Shown here one piece after another: positions 26,002 to 34,325 of a stretch of 64,000 nt of DNA. Within the stretch, counting starts at the first letter, position 1. Each line of letters starts with the position of its first letter. The translations under genes were made by a program, and so were the position numbers. The notes under the pieces were generated by a model. It saw nothing but the letters and a program-made list of their open reading frames with translations, made no database searches and had not been told where the DNA came from. The stretch comes from Caldilineae bacterium. GTDB taxonomy: Bacteria > Chloroflexota > Anaerolineae > Epilineales > Epilineaceae. The stretch covers positions 143,773-207,772 of the forward strand of contig JACKBJ010000003.1 of the NCBI GenBank assembly GCA_020634625.1. Reading direction: 5' to 3'.

Positions 26002-27111
26002 ATGCCCGACACCCCGTTGACCTACGCCGAGAGCGGCGTGGACTACGATGCGATCGACCCGGCCAAGGTGCTGGCCCAGCGGGCCGCCGCCGGCACCGGC
26101 GGCCAGCTCGGCCGCTGGAACATGGCCGAGATCGGCGCCAGCCGGGGCGAGAGCGCCTACGTCTGGGAGGAGGCCGAGGCCTACCGCGCCTTCGTGGTCG
26201 AGGGCCTGGGCACCAAGAGCCTGGTGGCCGACGCGACGCGCCCGATCACGGGACGGACGCATTACGACGCCCTGGCCCAGGACACCGTGGCCATGATCGT
26301 CAACGACGTGATCGTGGTGGGCGCCGAGCCGCAGGTGGTCAACGCCTACTGGGCCATCGGCGACTCGGCCTGGTTCGAGGACCGCGAGCGGGCGCGCGAC
26401 CTGGTCCAGGGCTGGGCGGCGGCCTGCGAGCTGGCCGGCGCTGCCTGGGGCGGCGGCGAGACCCCCGCCCTCAACGGCATCATCCTCCCCGGCACGATCG
26501 ACCTGGGCGGGGCCTGCATGGGCATCGTCAAGCCCAAGCACCGCCTGACCCTGGGCGATCGGCTCGCGCCCGGCGACGCCATCGTCATCCTGGGCTCCAG
26601 CGGCATCCACGCCAACGGCCTGACCCTGGCCCGGCGCATCGCCGAGCGGCTGCCGGCGGGCTACGCCACCGACATCGGCGACGGCCGCGGCTACGGCGAG
26701 GCGCTGCTCGCCCCGACCCACATCTACGCCCGCCTGGTCGCCGATCTCTTCGAGGCCGGCGCGGAGGTCCACTACCTGGTCAACGTCACCGGCCACGGCT
26801 GGCGCAAGCTGATGCGCGCCCGGCGCGAGCTGCGCTATCGGATGCACACGCTGCCCGAGCCCGGCCCGCTCTTCACCTTCATGCAGGCCCAGGCCGGCAT
26901 CGACGACGCCGAGGCCTACGGCAACTTCAACATGGGCGCCGGCTTCGCGGTCTACGTGCCCGAGCGCGACGCCGGGACCGTGCTCTCGGTGGCCGCCCGG
27001 CACGGCATCCCGGCCTGGCTGGCCGGCGCGGTCGAGGAAGGCCCGCGCGAGGTGGTCATCGAGCCGCTTGGCCTGCGCTACGCCGGCGAGAGCCTGGACC
27101 TGCGCGGCTGA
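26002..27111 (+). CDS. purM: phosphoribosylformylglycinamidine cyclo-ligase (AIR synthase)
   Basis: 369 residues from the ATG at 26002 (MPDTPLTYAESGVDYDAID). It closes the imidazole ring from FGAM with ATP. Motifs: YAESGVDYD at the N-terminus, QDTVAMIVNDVIVVGAEP, GGGETPAL, GACMGIVKP, ILGSSGIHANGLTLAR, ALLAPTHIY and NFNMGAGFAVYV. The DDDP-type start and ETA-type active segment of canonical E. coli PurM are modified (GGGETPALNGI), as in the longer PurM-like group. It is the last gene of the pur run and ends 27 bp before a convergent gene. Confidence 0.9.
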   Translation: MPDTPLTYAESGVDYDAIDPAKVLAQRAAAGTGGQLGRWNMAEIGASRGESAYVWEEAEAYRAFVVEGLGTKSLVADATRPITGRTHYDALAQDTVAMIVNDVIVVGAEPQVVNAYWAIGDSAWFEDRERARDLVQGWAAACELAGAAWGGGETPALNGIILPGTIDLGGACMGIVKPKHRLTLGDRLAPGDAIVILGSSGIHANGLTLARRIAERLPAGYATDIGDGRGYGEALLAPTHIYARLVADLFEAGAEVHYLVNVTGHGWRKLMRARRELRYRMHTLPEPGPLFTFMQAQAGIDDAEAYGNFNMGAGFAVYVPERDAGTVLSVAARHGIPAWLAGAVEEGPREVVIEPLGLRYAGESLDLRG

Positions 27112-27137
27112 GCGCGCGGGGTCCTCGCCCGATTCGA

Positions 27138-28049
27138 TCAGGCCACCCGACTGGGATCGCCCGATTGCCAGGCGAGACCGTCCCCCCGGTCCATGGCCGC
27201 GATCGCGGTCATGTCCTCGGCATCGATCTCGAACGAGAAGAGGTCGAGGTTCTGCGCCAGCCGTTCCGCGTTCGTGCTCTTGGGCAGCACGGCGTATCCC
27301 TTCTGGACCCCCCAGCGCAGGAGCACTTGTGCCTCCGTGCAGCCGTACTTCCTCGCCATGGCCTTGAAGGGCGAGTCCGCGCTCGCACCTTCCGCCTTCA
27401 GCTCCGCCGGTTTGGCGCTCTCCTGGCCCGCGACGGCCCTCCAGGTCGATAGGGGCAAGAGGCTGCTGTAGGCGATCACGGCGATGCCGTTTCGTTCGAG
27501 ATAGGCGACCAGGTCCGGCTTCTGCGACCAGGGATGGAGCTCGATCTGGTTCGCGTCCGGCAGGGGGAGCCCTGCCTCCCGGATCTCCTCGATGTGCGAC
27601 TCCCTGAAGTTGCTCACGCCGACGGCCCTCGCCTTTCCAAGCCGCTTCAGCTCGACGAGGGCGCGCCACTCTTCGAGCCGCTGCTCCCCGCCCGATGGGG
27701 CGTGAATCAGGTACAGGTCGACGTGGTCGAGCCCGAGACGCGCCAGGCTGGCATCCAGCGACTCGAGCGTCGCCCCGTAGGTCTTGGCCTCTTGGCCCCA
27801 CGCCGGATTGCCCGGCCAGAGCTTGGTCGTGACGAAGATCTCGTCGCGGGACAGCCCGAGCGCGTTCATGCTCGCAGCGATCGCCTGCCCCACGCCCCGT
27901 TCGTTGCCGTAGGCTTCCGCCGTGTCCACATGCCGGTAGCCGGCGCGGATCGCACGAAGCACTGCCGGCTGCGTCTCGTCGTCGTTGATGAGGTAGGTGC
28001 CGAATCCAACGACCGGCATCTGGATCGAGTCGGTGAGTCGCATCTTCAC
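27138..28049 (-). CDS. aldo/keto reductase
   Basis: About 303 residues. A GTG at 28049 has GGAGG 8 nt upstream and fits best; ATG 28043 and TTG 28064 are alternatives. The NAD(P)H-dependent (alpha/beta)8 barrel motifs are complete: GFGTYLI, the tetrad Asp in HVDTAEAYGNE with Tyr, Lys in FVTTKLW, His in DLYLIHAPSG, then GVSNF, NQIELHPW, YSSLLPL and PKSTNAERLAQN. It probably reduces a small aldehyde or ketone. It is divergently arranged with the AraC-type regulator, a common regulator-target layout. Base use is less GC-rich than the pur genes next to it. Confidence 0.9.
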   Translation of the reverse strand: MKMRLTDSIQMPVVGFGTYLINDDETQPAVLRAIRAGYRHVDTAEAYGNERGVGQAIAASMNALGLSRDEIFVTTKLWPGNPAWGQEAKTYGATLESLDASLARLGLDHVDLYLIHAPSGGEQRLEEWRALVELKRLGKARAVGVSNFRESHIEEIREAGLPLPDANQIELHPWSQKPDLVAYLERNGIAVIAYSSLLPLSTWRAVAGQESAKPAELKAEGASADSPFKAMARKYGCTEAQVLLRWGVQKGYAVLPKSTNAERLAQNLDLFSFEIDAEDMTAIAAMDRGDGLAWQSGDPSRVA

Positions 28050-28213
28050 TGGGACAGCCTCCAAGGCTTCTTCTGGCTAGACGGCGATGGCGAGTGCTGC
28101 AGTCCGGCAAGTGTACCAAGGCAGGGTGCCGCCCGCCCTGTCCGTTTTTCCGAGATCATTGCCTGATCCTACGGGTTCTGGGCTTCGAGGCCATGGATTG
28201 GCCCGTGTCGATG

Positions 28214-28219
28214 TATGAT
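28214..28219 (+). promoter_or_regulatory. candidate -10 box in the divergent AKR/AraC intergenic region
   Basis: TATGAT, no convincing -35. If real it excludes the upstream in-frame ATGs (28094, 28193, 28211) of the AraC-type gene. Confidence 0.35.
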
Positions 28220-28273
28220 TCTTGGAAACTAGGACCGCATTCCATTTGGGAGGCAGGGTTGGATCGTGACGCG

Positions 28274-29176
28274 ATGCTCGAGGCGCTGGCGGAGATCCTC
28301 GCCGGACAGGCGAGGTCCGACGGGAGCTCGCCTACGGCGATTGACGGCATTCACGCATTCCGGGCGAGCGGCCCGAGCCCCCTCCGATGCCTGGTCTACC
28401 AAGCCTGCGTGATCATCGTCGCGCAGGGGATCAAGCGGGCACGCGTCGACGGAGACGACTTCGACTACAGCCCGAGCCGCTATCTCGTGCTACCCGTCGC
28501 ACTGCCCATCGACGCCCAGATCCTCGAGGCAAGCCAGGAGCGCCCGTTCCTTTCGATGATGATTGGGATCGACCCGGTCATGCTCGCGGAGCTCGTGACG
28601 GCCATCGAGCCGGGCGGGCCACGGCGCGGATCCGCCGTGCGTGGCATCGCGGTGTCGGAGATGACGGATGAGATCCTCGAGGCTGCGCTACGCTTGCTGT
28701 CCTGCCTGGGCTCGGAGCTGGACTGCCGGGTTCTGGCTCCCCAGATCAAACGCGAGATCCTGTACCGGGTGCTCCTGGGGCCGCAGGGCGAGCTGCTGCG
28801 AGGCGTCGGTGACCGAGACTCACGGCTCGGGCAGGTCTCGCGTGCGCTGCAGCGGATCCATGCCGGGTACGACCAGCGCATCGAGATCGCCGCGCTCGCC
28901 CGCGAATCGCATATGAGCACGTCGACCTTCTACGAGGCCTTCAAGTCGGTGACGTCCCAGACGCCCCTGCAATACCTGAAGGAGGTCCGGCTACGGCGTG
29001 CTCGCCAGATCATGGTGTGGGAGGGGGCCACCGCGAGCCTGGCGGCGAGCCAGGTCGGCTACGCATCGGCCTCTCAGTTCAGCCGCGAGTTCAAGCGCCG
29101 GTTCGGTCGAACTCCGGGCGAGGAGCGCGCGTGGGCGGATGAGACGGGCGAGCGTCAGGGCGCTCGTCCCTATTGA
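28274..29176 (+). CDS. AraC-family transcriptional regulator with AraC_N domain
   Basis: 300 residues from the ATG at 28274 (MLEALAEILAGQ), which gives the usual family length; starts at 28193 or further upstream would add an unusual N-terminus. The N-terminal domain (1-185) matches the AraC_N family (IHAFRASGPSP, YQACVIIVAQGIKR, YLVLPVALPIDAQI). The C-terminal double helix-turn-helix (~195-290) has RIEIAALARESHMSTSTFYEAFKSVT-type first HTH and VGYASASQFSREFKRRFG as second. It likely controls the divergently transcribed aldo/keto reductase. Confidence 0.85.
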   Translation: MLEALAEILAGQARSDGSSPTAIDGIHAFRASGPSPLRCLVYQACVIIVAQGIKRARVDGDDFDYSPSRYLVLPVALPIDAQILEASQERPFLSMMIGIDPVMLAELVTAIEPGGPRRGSAVRGIAVSEMTDEILEAALRLLSCLGSELDCRVLAPQIKREILYRVLLGPQGELLRGVGDRDSRLGQVSRALQRIHAGYDQRIEIAALARESHMSTSTFYEAFKSVTSQTPLQYLKEVRLRRARQIMVWEGATASLAASQVGYASASQFSREFKRRFGRTPGEERAWADETGERQGARPY

Positions 29177-29404
29177 CCGCCGGCGCCTACCGGGTCGTCC
29201 GCGATCGAAGCGACGGCCGGGATCTCGAGCCGGGCCTCCAGCTCGGTGTGACGTGAGGCGCACGCCGAGCGAGGCGATTGGCGGGCTCACTTCGGTGGAT
29301 CTGAACCATCGTCGTTCGCGCCATCCACGAGACCGAGCCCCATGGCTGAGCGAGCCGAGTCCGCCGTGGCGAGCCGGTCTGCCGCGAGTGCAACGACCCT
29401 GACG
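29177..29404. other. intergenic, no gene recognised
   Basis: Start of the IS-rich island. No ORF with protein-like composition, no clear repeat except partial homology to the flanks of the duplicated unit that follows. Confidence 0.4.
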
Positions 29405-29551
29405 CTACCATGGTCGGAACATGAGTCGCTCCAGCCAGGCTCTTCGGCTTTCCGGAGTGCTGGTCACCACCCCATAGGACAGCAGTGCGATCACGAGACC
29501 CACGCCGATGGTGATCACCAGCTGGAGCAGGAACAGGCTCGGAGTAGCCAT
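29405..29551 (-). CDS. 48-residue single-pass membrane peptide (copy A)
   Basis: Reads M-A-T-P-S-L-F-L-L-Q then a strongly hydrophobic helix (LVITIGVGLVIALLSYGVV) and the polar tail TSTPESRRAW. It is a near-identical homolog of the 50-residue ORF at 31165-31317; both share PSLFLL(Q/K)LVITIGVGL. Differences are concentrated at third codon positions and in the C-terminal tail, which suggests selection on the protein. It lies downstream of a secreted protein gene on the same strand, as the other copy does. Function unknown. Confidence 0.6.
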   Translation of the reverse strand: MATPSLFLLQLVITIGVGLVIALLSYGVVTSTPESRRAWLERLMFRPW

Positions 29552-29705
29552 GGCTCGCCTCGAGGTTTGACGTGTCGAAACCGACGCTGATCGCGCGGCA
29601 TGCCCGACAAAAGCTCGTATACGGCGAGCCGGACAGATTGGGTTCAAAGGGTCCGAGGTGGCTCCTCGGTACCTGCGCGACCCGAGGTCGCCAGGCTCGT
29701 GCCGT
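29405..29705. repeat. duplicated ~300-bp unit, copy A
   Basis: Homologous end to end to 31165-31467: the small membrane ORF, then a shared non-coding tail ending with CGAGGTCGCCAGGCTCGTGCC in both copies. Same orientation. Confidence 0.75.
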
Positions 29706-29719
29706 CAGTTCGCGGCCTA

Positions 29720-29755
29720 CAACCACCGTCACTCTGTCCAACCCCGTGCAGACGC
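29720..29755 (+). repeat. IS66-type right-end remnant
   Basis: ACCACCGTCACTCTGTCCAACC matches the right end of the IS66-like element (34017-34045) and the remnants at 35188 and 42028. Confidence 0.6.
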
Positions 29756-29764
29756 AGCGCTCTA

Positions 29765-30937
29765 CTACATGTCGCTGGTCTCATACTCAGTTGCCTCGGT
29801 GGGCTCTCCTGGCGGAATGGGAATGACCGTCCGGGGGGTCGCCGTGGGCCCCAACGAAGGTTCCGCCACAACTACTCTCGACCGCACGAATATGCGGCGC
29901 AGTGCCTGCTCAACCGCTAGCCACTCATCCGAGAACATTTTGGTCTCTGGAACGCGGACAGTTACGCCAAGCTCCCAAAGATTGTCCACACTGTCCCAGC
30001 CAAGATACTCACGAACAGCAAAGGGTCCATCCCGCTGCGTATCGACGATCCGAGAAGGTCGATCGAACATTGGATATCCTGACACTACAGGGCCAGCCAC
30101 CTTGCGGGAGTCATGAAGGTGAACCACCACCAGCTCGGTAACACCTGGGAGCCTACCCGATGCATGAAGTCCGTCCGAGGTGCACTCGAGTTCGAATGCG
30201 CTTGGCATGAAGAGCTCATAGGAATGTCCAAGACATTCGTGGAGTGAAGACTGCCATTCATTGTCGAGTGACCGATCCGAGGAGTATCGCATGCCAGCGA
30301 CCAGTTGGTCCAGGTCATTGAGCAGCGTCTCACGCGTGAGTTTGTCACTCGGTGAATGCACCGACGCAACGAGGCGCAACTGTGCCTGCGCCTCGGCGCC
30401 CAAGCCTGATGCTGATCCTAGATCATATCTTCGGACTGTAAGCCCCAACTCATCAGTGTGTTGATATCGCTGAACCAGGCCAATTCGCGTTTGCAGTGCA
30501 CCAACGCTTTCCTCCGCGGCGGGATTCTCCACTAGCGCGCCATTCAGGCTGAATCGAACATATGCGCCTGTTGGATGATCGCGGGAGATCTCGTTTGATC
30601 GAAACGCCACGGCATTGGGTTGAAACTCCTGCACGTCCCAACCGGGCGGAAGCGAGACTTGCAGCCACGTCTCCAGGCTCTTTGTACTCAGCACGAACGC
30701 AATCGACTCGTTCACCACCCAAGGCAACACGGGCGTTTGCACGTCCAAGGATGATGCCTCGTCCGCCGGTTGAGAATGAGAATCACCGATTGGATCGAGT
30801 GCTTGACTTCGAATCGCGGCGGCTCGAGTATCATCCTGACGATGTGACCCGCTGCGTAGAACCGGCAAAGAAACAATCAGACTCAGAAGCACGATTGCAG
30901 TCGAAGTGAGGAGCAGGGTTCCGGATCGATTGCTCAT
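29765..30937 (-). CDS. secreted or membrane-anchored hypothetical protein
   Basis: 390 residues. Basic start MSNRSG, then a hydrophobic segment (TLLLTSTAIVLLSLIVSLPVL) that is a signal anchor. The remaining ~350 residues look extracytoplasmic and beta-rich, with no recognised family (YVRFSLNGAL, LGLTVRRYDLG, DGPFAVREYLGW). The C-terminus has Pro/Thr sequence (GPTATPRTVIPIPPGEPTE). Base use is markedly less GC-rich than the core genes. It precedes the small membrane ORF of unit A on the same strand, forming a two-gene module analogous to 31.2-32.6 kb. Confidence 0.65.
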   Translation of the reverse strand: MSNRSGTLLLTSTAIVLLSLIVSLPVLRSGSHRQDDTRAAAIRSQALDPIGDSHSQPADEASSLDVQTPVLPWVVNESIAFVLSTKSLETWLQVSLPPGWDVQEFQPNAVAFRSNEISRDHPTGAYVRFSLNGALVENPAAEESVGALQTRIGLVQRYQHTDELGLTVRRYDLGSASGLGAEAQAQLRLVASVHSPSDKLTRETLLNDLDQLVAGMRYSSDRSLDNEWQSSLHECLGHSYELFMPSAFELECTSDGLHASGRLPGVTELVVVHLHDSRKVAGPVVSGYPMFDRPSRIVDTQRDGPFAVREYLGWDSVDNLWELGVTVRVPETKMFSDEWLAVEQALRRIFVRSRVVVAEPSLGPTATPRTVIPIPPGEPTEATEYETSDM

Positions 30938-30964
30938 GGCGCAAACACACCTTCTTGTAAACTC

Positions 30965-31146
30965 GGTGCGTGTTCACGTGGTTGGACAGAGCGACGGCGA
31001 CCTTGATTTCCGAACGCTCGCCCCAATCGTGCGAACGTGCTGGCAAGGGTGATGCCGTGATCAAGCAGCGAGTGTATCGTGGGTCCATGCTACGCAATTC
31101 CGTGCCTGGACGCAAGCACGTCGCTGGGAACTGCCTGAACGCTTAC
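30965..31146. mobile_element. MITE-like IS66 derivative (both ends, no transposase)
   Basis: The left edge GTGCGTGTTCACGTGGTTGG is the reverse complement of the IS66 right end. The right edge, ...GCTACGCAATTCCGTGCC to GAACGCTTAC, is the reverse complement of the IS66 left end including the region around the transposase start. Only about 60 bp separate them. So this is an internally deleted copy of ~182 bp in the minus orientation. I did not find a target-site duplication. Confidence 0.6.
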
Positions 31147-31164
31147 AGCGCGGCGACCCTCGCG

Positions 31165-31317
31165 CTACCATCTTCGTGTACCGTTCACCAATCGCTCTCG
31201 ATAGGCTCTTCGGCTTTCAGGCGTGCTGGTCACCACCCGAAAGGCCAGCAGCGCGATCACGAGACCCACGCCGATGGTGATCACCAGCTTTAGCAGGAAC
31301 AGGCTCGGAGAAACCAT
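31165..31317 (-). CDS. 50-residue single-pass membrane peptide (copy B)
   Basis: Reads M-V-S-P-S-L-F-L-L-K, a hydrophobic helix (LVITIGVGLVIALLAFRVV), then TSTPESRRAYRERLV. It is too short for many gene callers and is supported mainly by its conservation with the copy at 29405-29551. AGGTGAACC lies upstream of the ATG (31315-31317 on this strand). It lies downstream of the EF-hand-like secreted protein gene. Confidence 0.58.
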   Translation of the reverse strand: MVSPSLFLLKLVITIGVGLVIALLAFRVVTSTPESRRAYRERLVNGTRRW

Positions 31318-31467
31318 GGTTCACCTCAAGCGATGGTATGCCGAGCTCGACGCCGATCTCGCGGCATACCCGATCCCTATCAGCTCGCGCACGGCGAGCC
31401 GGACACTGTGGTTCAAGGGTGCCGATGGGGCTCGGTACCTGCGCACCCGAGGTCGCCAGGCTCGTGC
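31165..31467. repeat. duplicated ~300-bp unit, copy B
   Basis: Counterpart of 29405-29705. The 3' end of the secreted-protein gene on the minus strand runs into this unit, so its last ~60 codons may come from repeat DNA. Confidence 0.7.
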
Positions 31468-32622
31468 CACAACGAGCCCCGCTGACTCAGTATCGGGCTG
31501 TTCTTCAGTAGCGTCCACGATCCGAAACCTCTTGGCTCGCCAATGCCGCGACTCGGCCGTCGAGGACCCCATGAACGCTTGCCTTGAACGAGGGTTACTG
31601 CGCAGAGGCGCTGCCGACACCGCTGAAGCCCATGAGCAGCCGTACTCGTAGGTCGCGGTCCGGGTCGAGAACAGTCCAATCGACCGATTGTTGACGATGC
31701 GACCTTCATCATCGTACTCGTCGAGTGAGGTCACGTGGAGGTGCCCGTCTACATAGCTCTCCCAACGTTCACGCAGTCCGCGTGGGTTGAAGTAGTACTT
31801 CTCCACGTCGTCGTAGACACCGTCCGCGTTGCGGTCCATGCCGAACTCGATTTCACGGCCCTCTGAGTCGAAGAGGCTCTGAGCGATGCGATTGATCGTC
31901 CCATCGTTGTTCTCGTCAACATACAGGCGCTCGAAGTTGGCGCCACGCTCCCATCGATCCGCCGTGGCCTGATCAATGGAGCCATCGGCACCATCGTCAA
32001 CGAGATGTAGAGACGTCCTTCCGTCTTCACCGTACTCGGTATACGTGATGACATCGAGCACTGTGTCTCCGTCCAGGTCGTACTCCGCACGTATCTGTCT
32101 GTTCCTGTCGTCCATGAAGAACCAGCTGCTGTTGTCAGAGTCCCCATCCGCGTCATGATCATCGAATCGCCAGATCATGACGCCATCCTCGTTGTAGCCA
32201 TATTGCCAGATCCGATCTACGACTCCGTCACTCTCATCGTCACGGCGAGCCTCGACTGTCCTTCCGGCATTGTCATATTGGAACAGCACCCTGCTGGTAT
32301 TCTGATCAGAGTGTGTCAGAGTGAAGGACTCGATGACCTGCTCCGGATCGACGTAGAAGCTGACCATGGTGACATCGACACCGTCGTCTCCTTCGTCACG
32401 TTGATACCGCGTCCAGCAGCGCGTCTGGATATCGCCTCGCCCGAGACCCGATAGCGCAATTGGGACGTACACGCGGTGCGAGGGAAGCAGGTCCGTTTGC
32501 GCGTCAGCCACTGACACACTCGGCTGGGTTGTCGTGAGTCCCAGCGCAAGCATGAAGGGCAACGCGCACCACGGCGCCACGCGCGTACGCAGAATCGAAG
32601 GCAGAGTCTCATACATGTACAT
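31321..32622 (-). CDS. secreted protein with Asp-rich EF-hand-like loops alternating with YD-type strands
   Basis: About 433 residues from the ATG at 32622 (MYMYETLPS). The longer reading to 32703 would begin inside the IS66 end and is unlikely. A signal peptide is visible (CALPFMLALGLTTT), followed by 'HRVYVPIALSG'. The body repeats Ca2+-loop-like sequences (DDHDADGDSDN, DLDGDTVLD, DENNDGTINR, DRNADGVYDD), each followed by an aromatic strand such as YQYDNAGR, YNEDGV, YGEDGR, reminiscent of RHS/YD repeats. It ends normally near 'TATYEYGCSW'; the remaining ~85 residues are Arg/Ser-rich and overlap the duplicated unit, so the C-terminus may be altered. Confidence 0.6.
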   Translation of the reverse strand: MYMYETLPSILRTRVAPWCALPFMLALGLTTTQPSVSVADAQTDLLPSHRVYVPIALSGLGRGDIQTRCWTRYQRDEGDDGVDVTMVSFYVDPEQVIESFTLTHSDQNTSRVLFQYDNAGRTVEARRDDESDGVVDRIWQYGYNEDGVMIWRFDDHDADGDSDNSSWFFMDDRNRQIRAEYDLDGDTVLDVITYTEYGEDGRTSLHLVDDGADGSIDQATADRWERGANFERLYVDENNDGTINRIAQSLFDSEGREIEFGMDRNADGVYDDVEKYYFNPRGLRERWESYVDGHLHVTSLDEYDDEGRIVNNRSIGLFSTRTATYEYGCSWASAVSAAPLRSNPRSRQAFMGSSTAESRHWRAKRFRIVDATEEQPDTESAGLVVARAWRPRVRRYRAPSAPLNHSVRLAVRELIGIGYAARSASSSAYHRLR

Positions 32623-32640
32623 GTAGCCAGGTGGTGCGTA

Positions 32641-34045
32641 GTAACCGTTCACGTGGTCCTCGGCGACCGAGTTGCCGCAAGGCTCGAAATCGCGTAGCAC
32701 CATGATACACCCGCTGACGGAGCATGGACTGGCCCTCCAGGATCGGGTCTACGACCTGGAGCAGCTCTGTGTACGCCAGCAGACGACGATCCAGCGGCAA
32801 GCGTCCCTCTTGAAGCAGAAGCGGAACAGGGCACGGTCGATCAACGCGGAGATCCGGCGTCTCGAGTTGAAGATCCGACAACTCGAAGAGCGGCTGAGTC
32901 GCAATTCCTCCAACTCGTCGCAGCCACCATCGGCAGATGGCCCGGAGGTCGTTCGCCAGATGCGTCGCCGCAAGCGCGGCGGTCGGCGCGGGCACAAGGT
33001 ACGCAGCCGCCCCCTGGTACCCGCCGACCAGATCGACGCCATCGTGGAGTGCAAGCCGGATCGATGCTGCGCCTGCGCCCATCTTCTCGCCTGTGATGAT
33101 TCAACACCCTGGCGACATCAGATCAGCGCGATTCCCGAGCCGTGCATCGAGATCACGGAATACCGACGGCATCGACTGATCTGCCCGAGCTGTGGCCGAG
33201 TGACGACCGGCGGCCTGCCTGAAGGCGTGGGGCACAGCAGCTTTGGACCGCGACTGCATGCCTTGACTTCGCTCCTGACGGGCCGCTTCCTGCTCGGCAA
33301 GCGAGACGTGGTCACGCTCTACGACCTGGTCTACGGCCTCCAACTCAGCGCGAGCTGTCATCGCGATGGAACGACGGATGACCGATGCGCTCGCCGTCTT
33401 CGCCATCCATCGGCGACTGAGCCAGGAAGCAGCCAAGGCGCTGCTATGCGAGGACCTCAGCGGCGCGGCCTGTTCCGATCGCTTCGGTGCCTACAACTGG
33501 ATCGAGCGCCGTGGCTACTGCTGGGCCCACCTGAAGCGCGACTTCCAGGCGATGGCCGAGCGCTTCGGCAGCGAGTGGTACGGCTGCCGGCTGGTGGCCA
33601 GCGCCAGGCGGGTGCTGGCAGCCTGGCGGATGCACCGCAAGGGTAAGATCGGTCGGCGCGAGCGGGACGAGCGACTGGCTGATGAGCGTCGTCGGATTCA
33701 CCGACTGCTGGTGGCGGCCAAGGAACGCGCTCCTGCCGCGAAGACCCAGCGCGAGTGCGCCGAGCCGCTGAGAACTGAGGAGCGCATGTGGACCTTCGTC
33801 GACATCGATGCGATGGACCCGACGAACAACCTGGCGGAGCGCAGTGTTCGCCGGGGAGTCCTTTGGCGCAAGAAGAGCTTCGGGACCGACTCGGAAGCCG
33901 GAAGTCGATTCGTAGCTCACATCCTCACCGTCGTCACGACGATGAATCTGCAGCGGCGACCGATCTTCGCGTTCCTCGTTCAAGCCCTGGAGGTGGCAAT
34001 CCGTGAATCAGAACCGCCGTCACTCTGTCCAACCACGTCAACGAA
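32641..34045 (+). mobile_element. decayed IS66-family element
   Basis: Left end GTAACCGTTCACGTGGTCC at 32641; right end ...CTGTCCAACCACGTCAACG to about 34045. The shared inverted motif is TTCACGTGGT with GCGAC behind it. Only a tnpC-like gene is present, with no tnpA/tnpB, and it is broken. The nested piece explains why several other ends exist across the island. Confidence 0.75.
32702..34040 (+). pseudogene. IS66 transposase (tnpC) pseudogene
   Basis: The N-terminal part (32702 to ~33360, MIHPLTEHGLALQDRVYDLE) has the IS66 leucine-rich coiled segment, LSRNSSNSSQPPSAD and the zinc-finger-like C..C region (CPSCGRVT). The reading frame then changes, and the segment that should hold the HADET catalytic Asp is missing; coding resumes in another frame at ~33388 (VFAIHRRLSQEAAKALL...SDRFGAYNW...CWAHLKRDF) to DPTNNLAERSVR. 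So there is an internal deletion of roughly 80 codons plus a frameshift. The natural stop TGA in the right end is also changed to TCA at 34038-34040. It cannot encode an active enzyme. Confidence 0.82.
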
Positions 34046-34325
34046 GACTCTCAATGAAGCTCCAGCCGGTCGGAGACAGGGTAGGCGGATGGCTTGGTGT
34101 GGCATGCGCTCCATTACGTTGACCGGCGATGACGGCACCATACCCGTAGTCTTGGATCTGGCACGATTCTTGCACTTGCCTTCGGACCTCGGGCTATTAC
34201 CCGGAGTCGTCACGTCGGCGCGCCGATGATGGGATGGTGTCGGGCAATGACGCCGCGCGAAGAGAGCAGTTCTATCTCAACTGGATTCAACAACCTCTCG
34301 ACAATAGAACCAGTGGAGGAATCAC
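34046..34325 (+). other. intergenic region upstream of the TIMP-like gene
   Basis: No gene. It contains a perfect sigma-54-type box (34159-34174) and GGAGG just before the ATG at 34326. Confidence 0.45.
34159..34174 (+). promoter_or_regulatory. sigma-54-type -24/-12 sequence
   Basis: TGGCACGATTCTTGCA matches TGGCACG-N4-TTGCA exactly, with 10 bp between GG and GC. It is 152 bp upstream of the TIMP-like gene. Whether this host has RpoN cannot be seen here. Confidence 0.35.
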
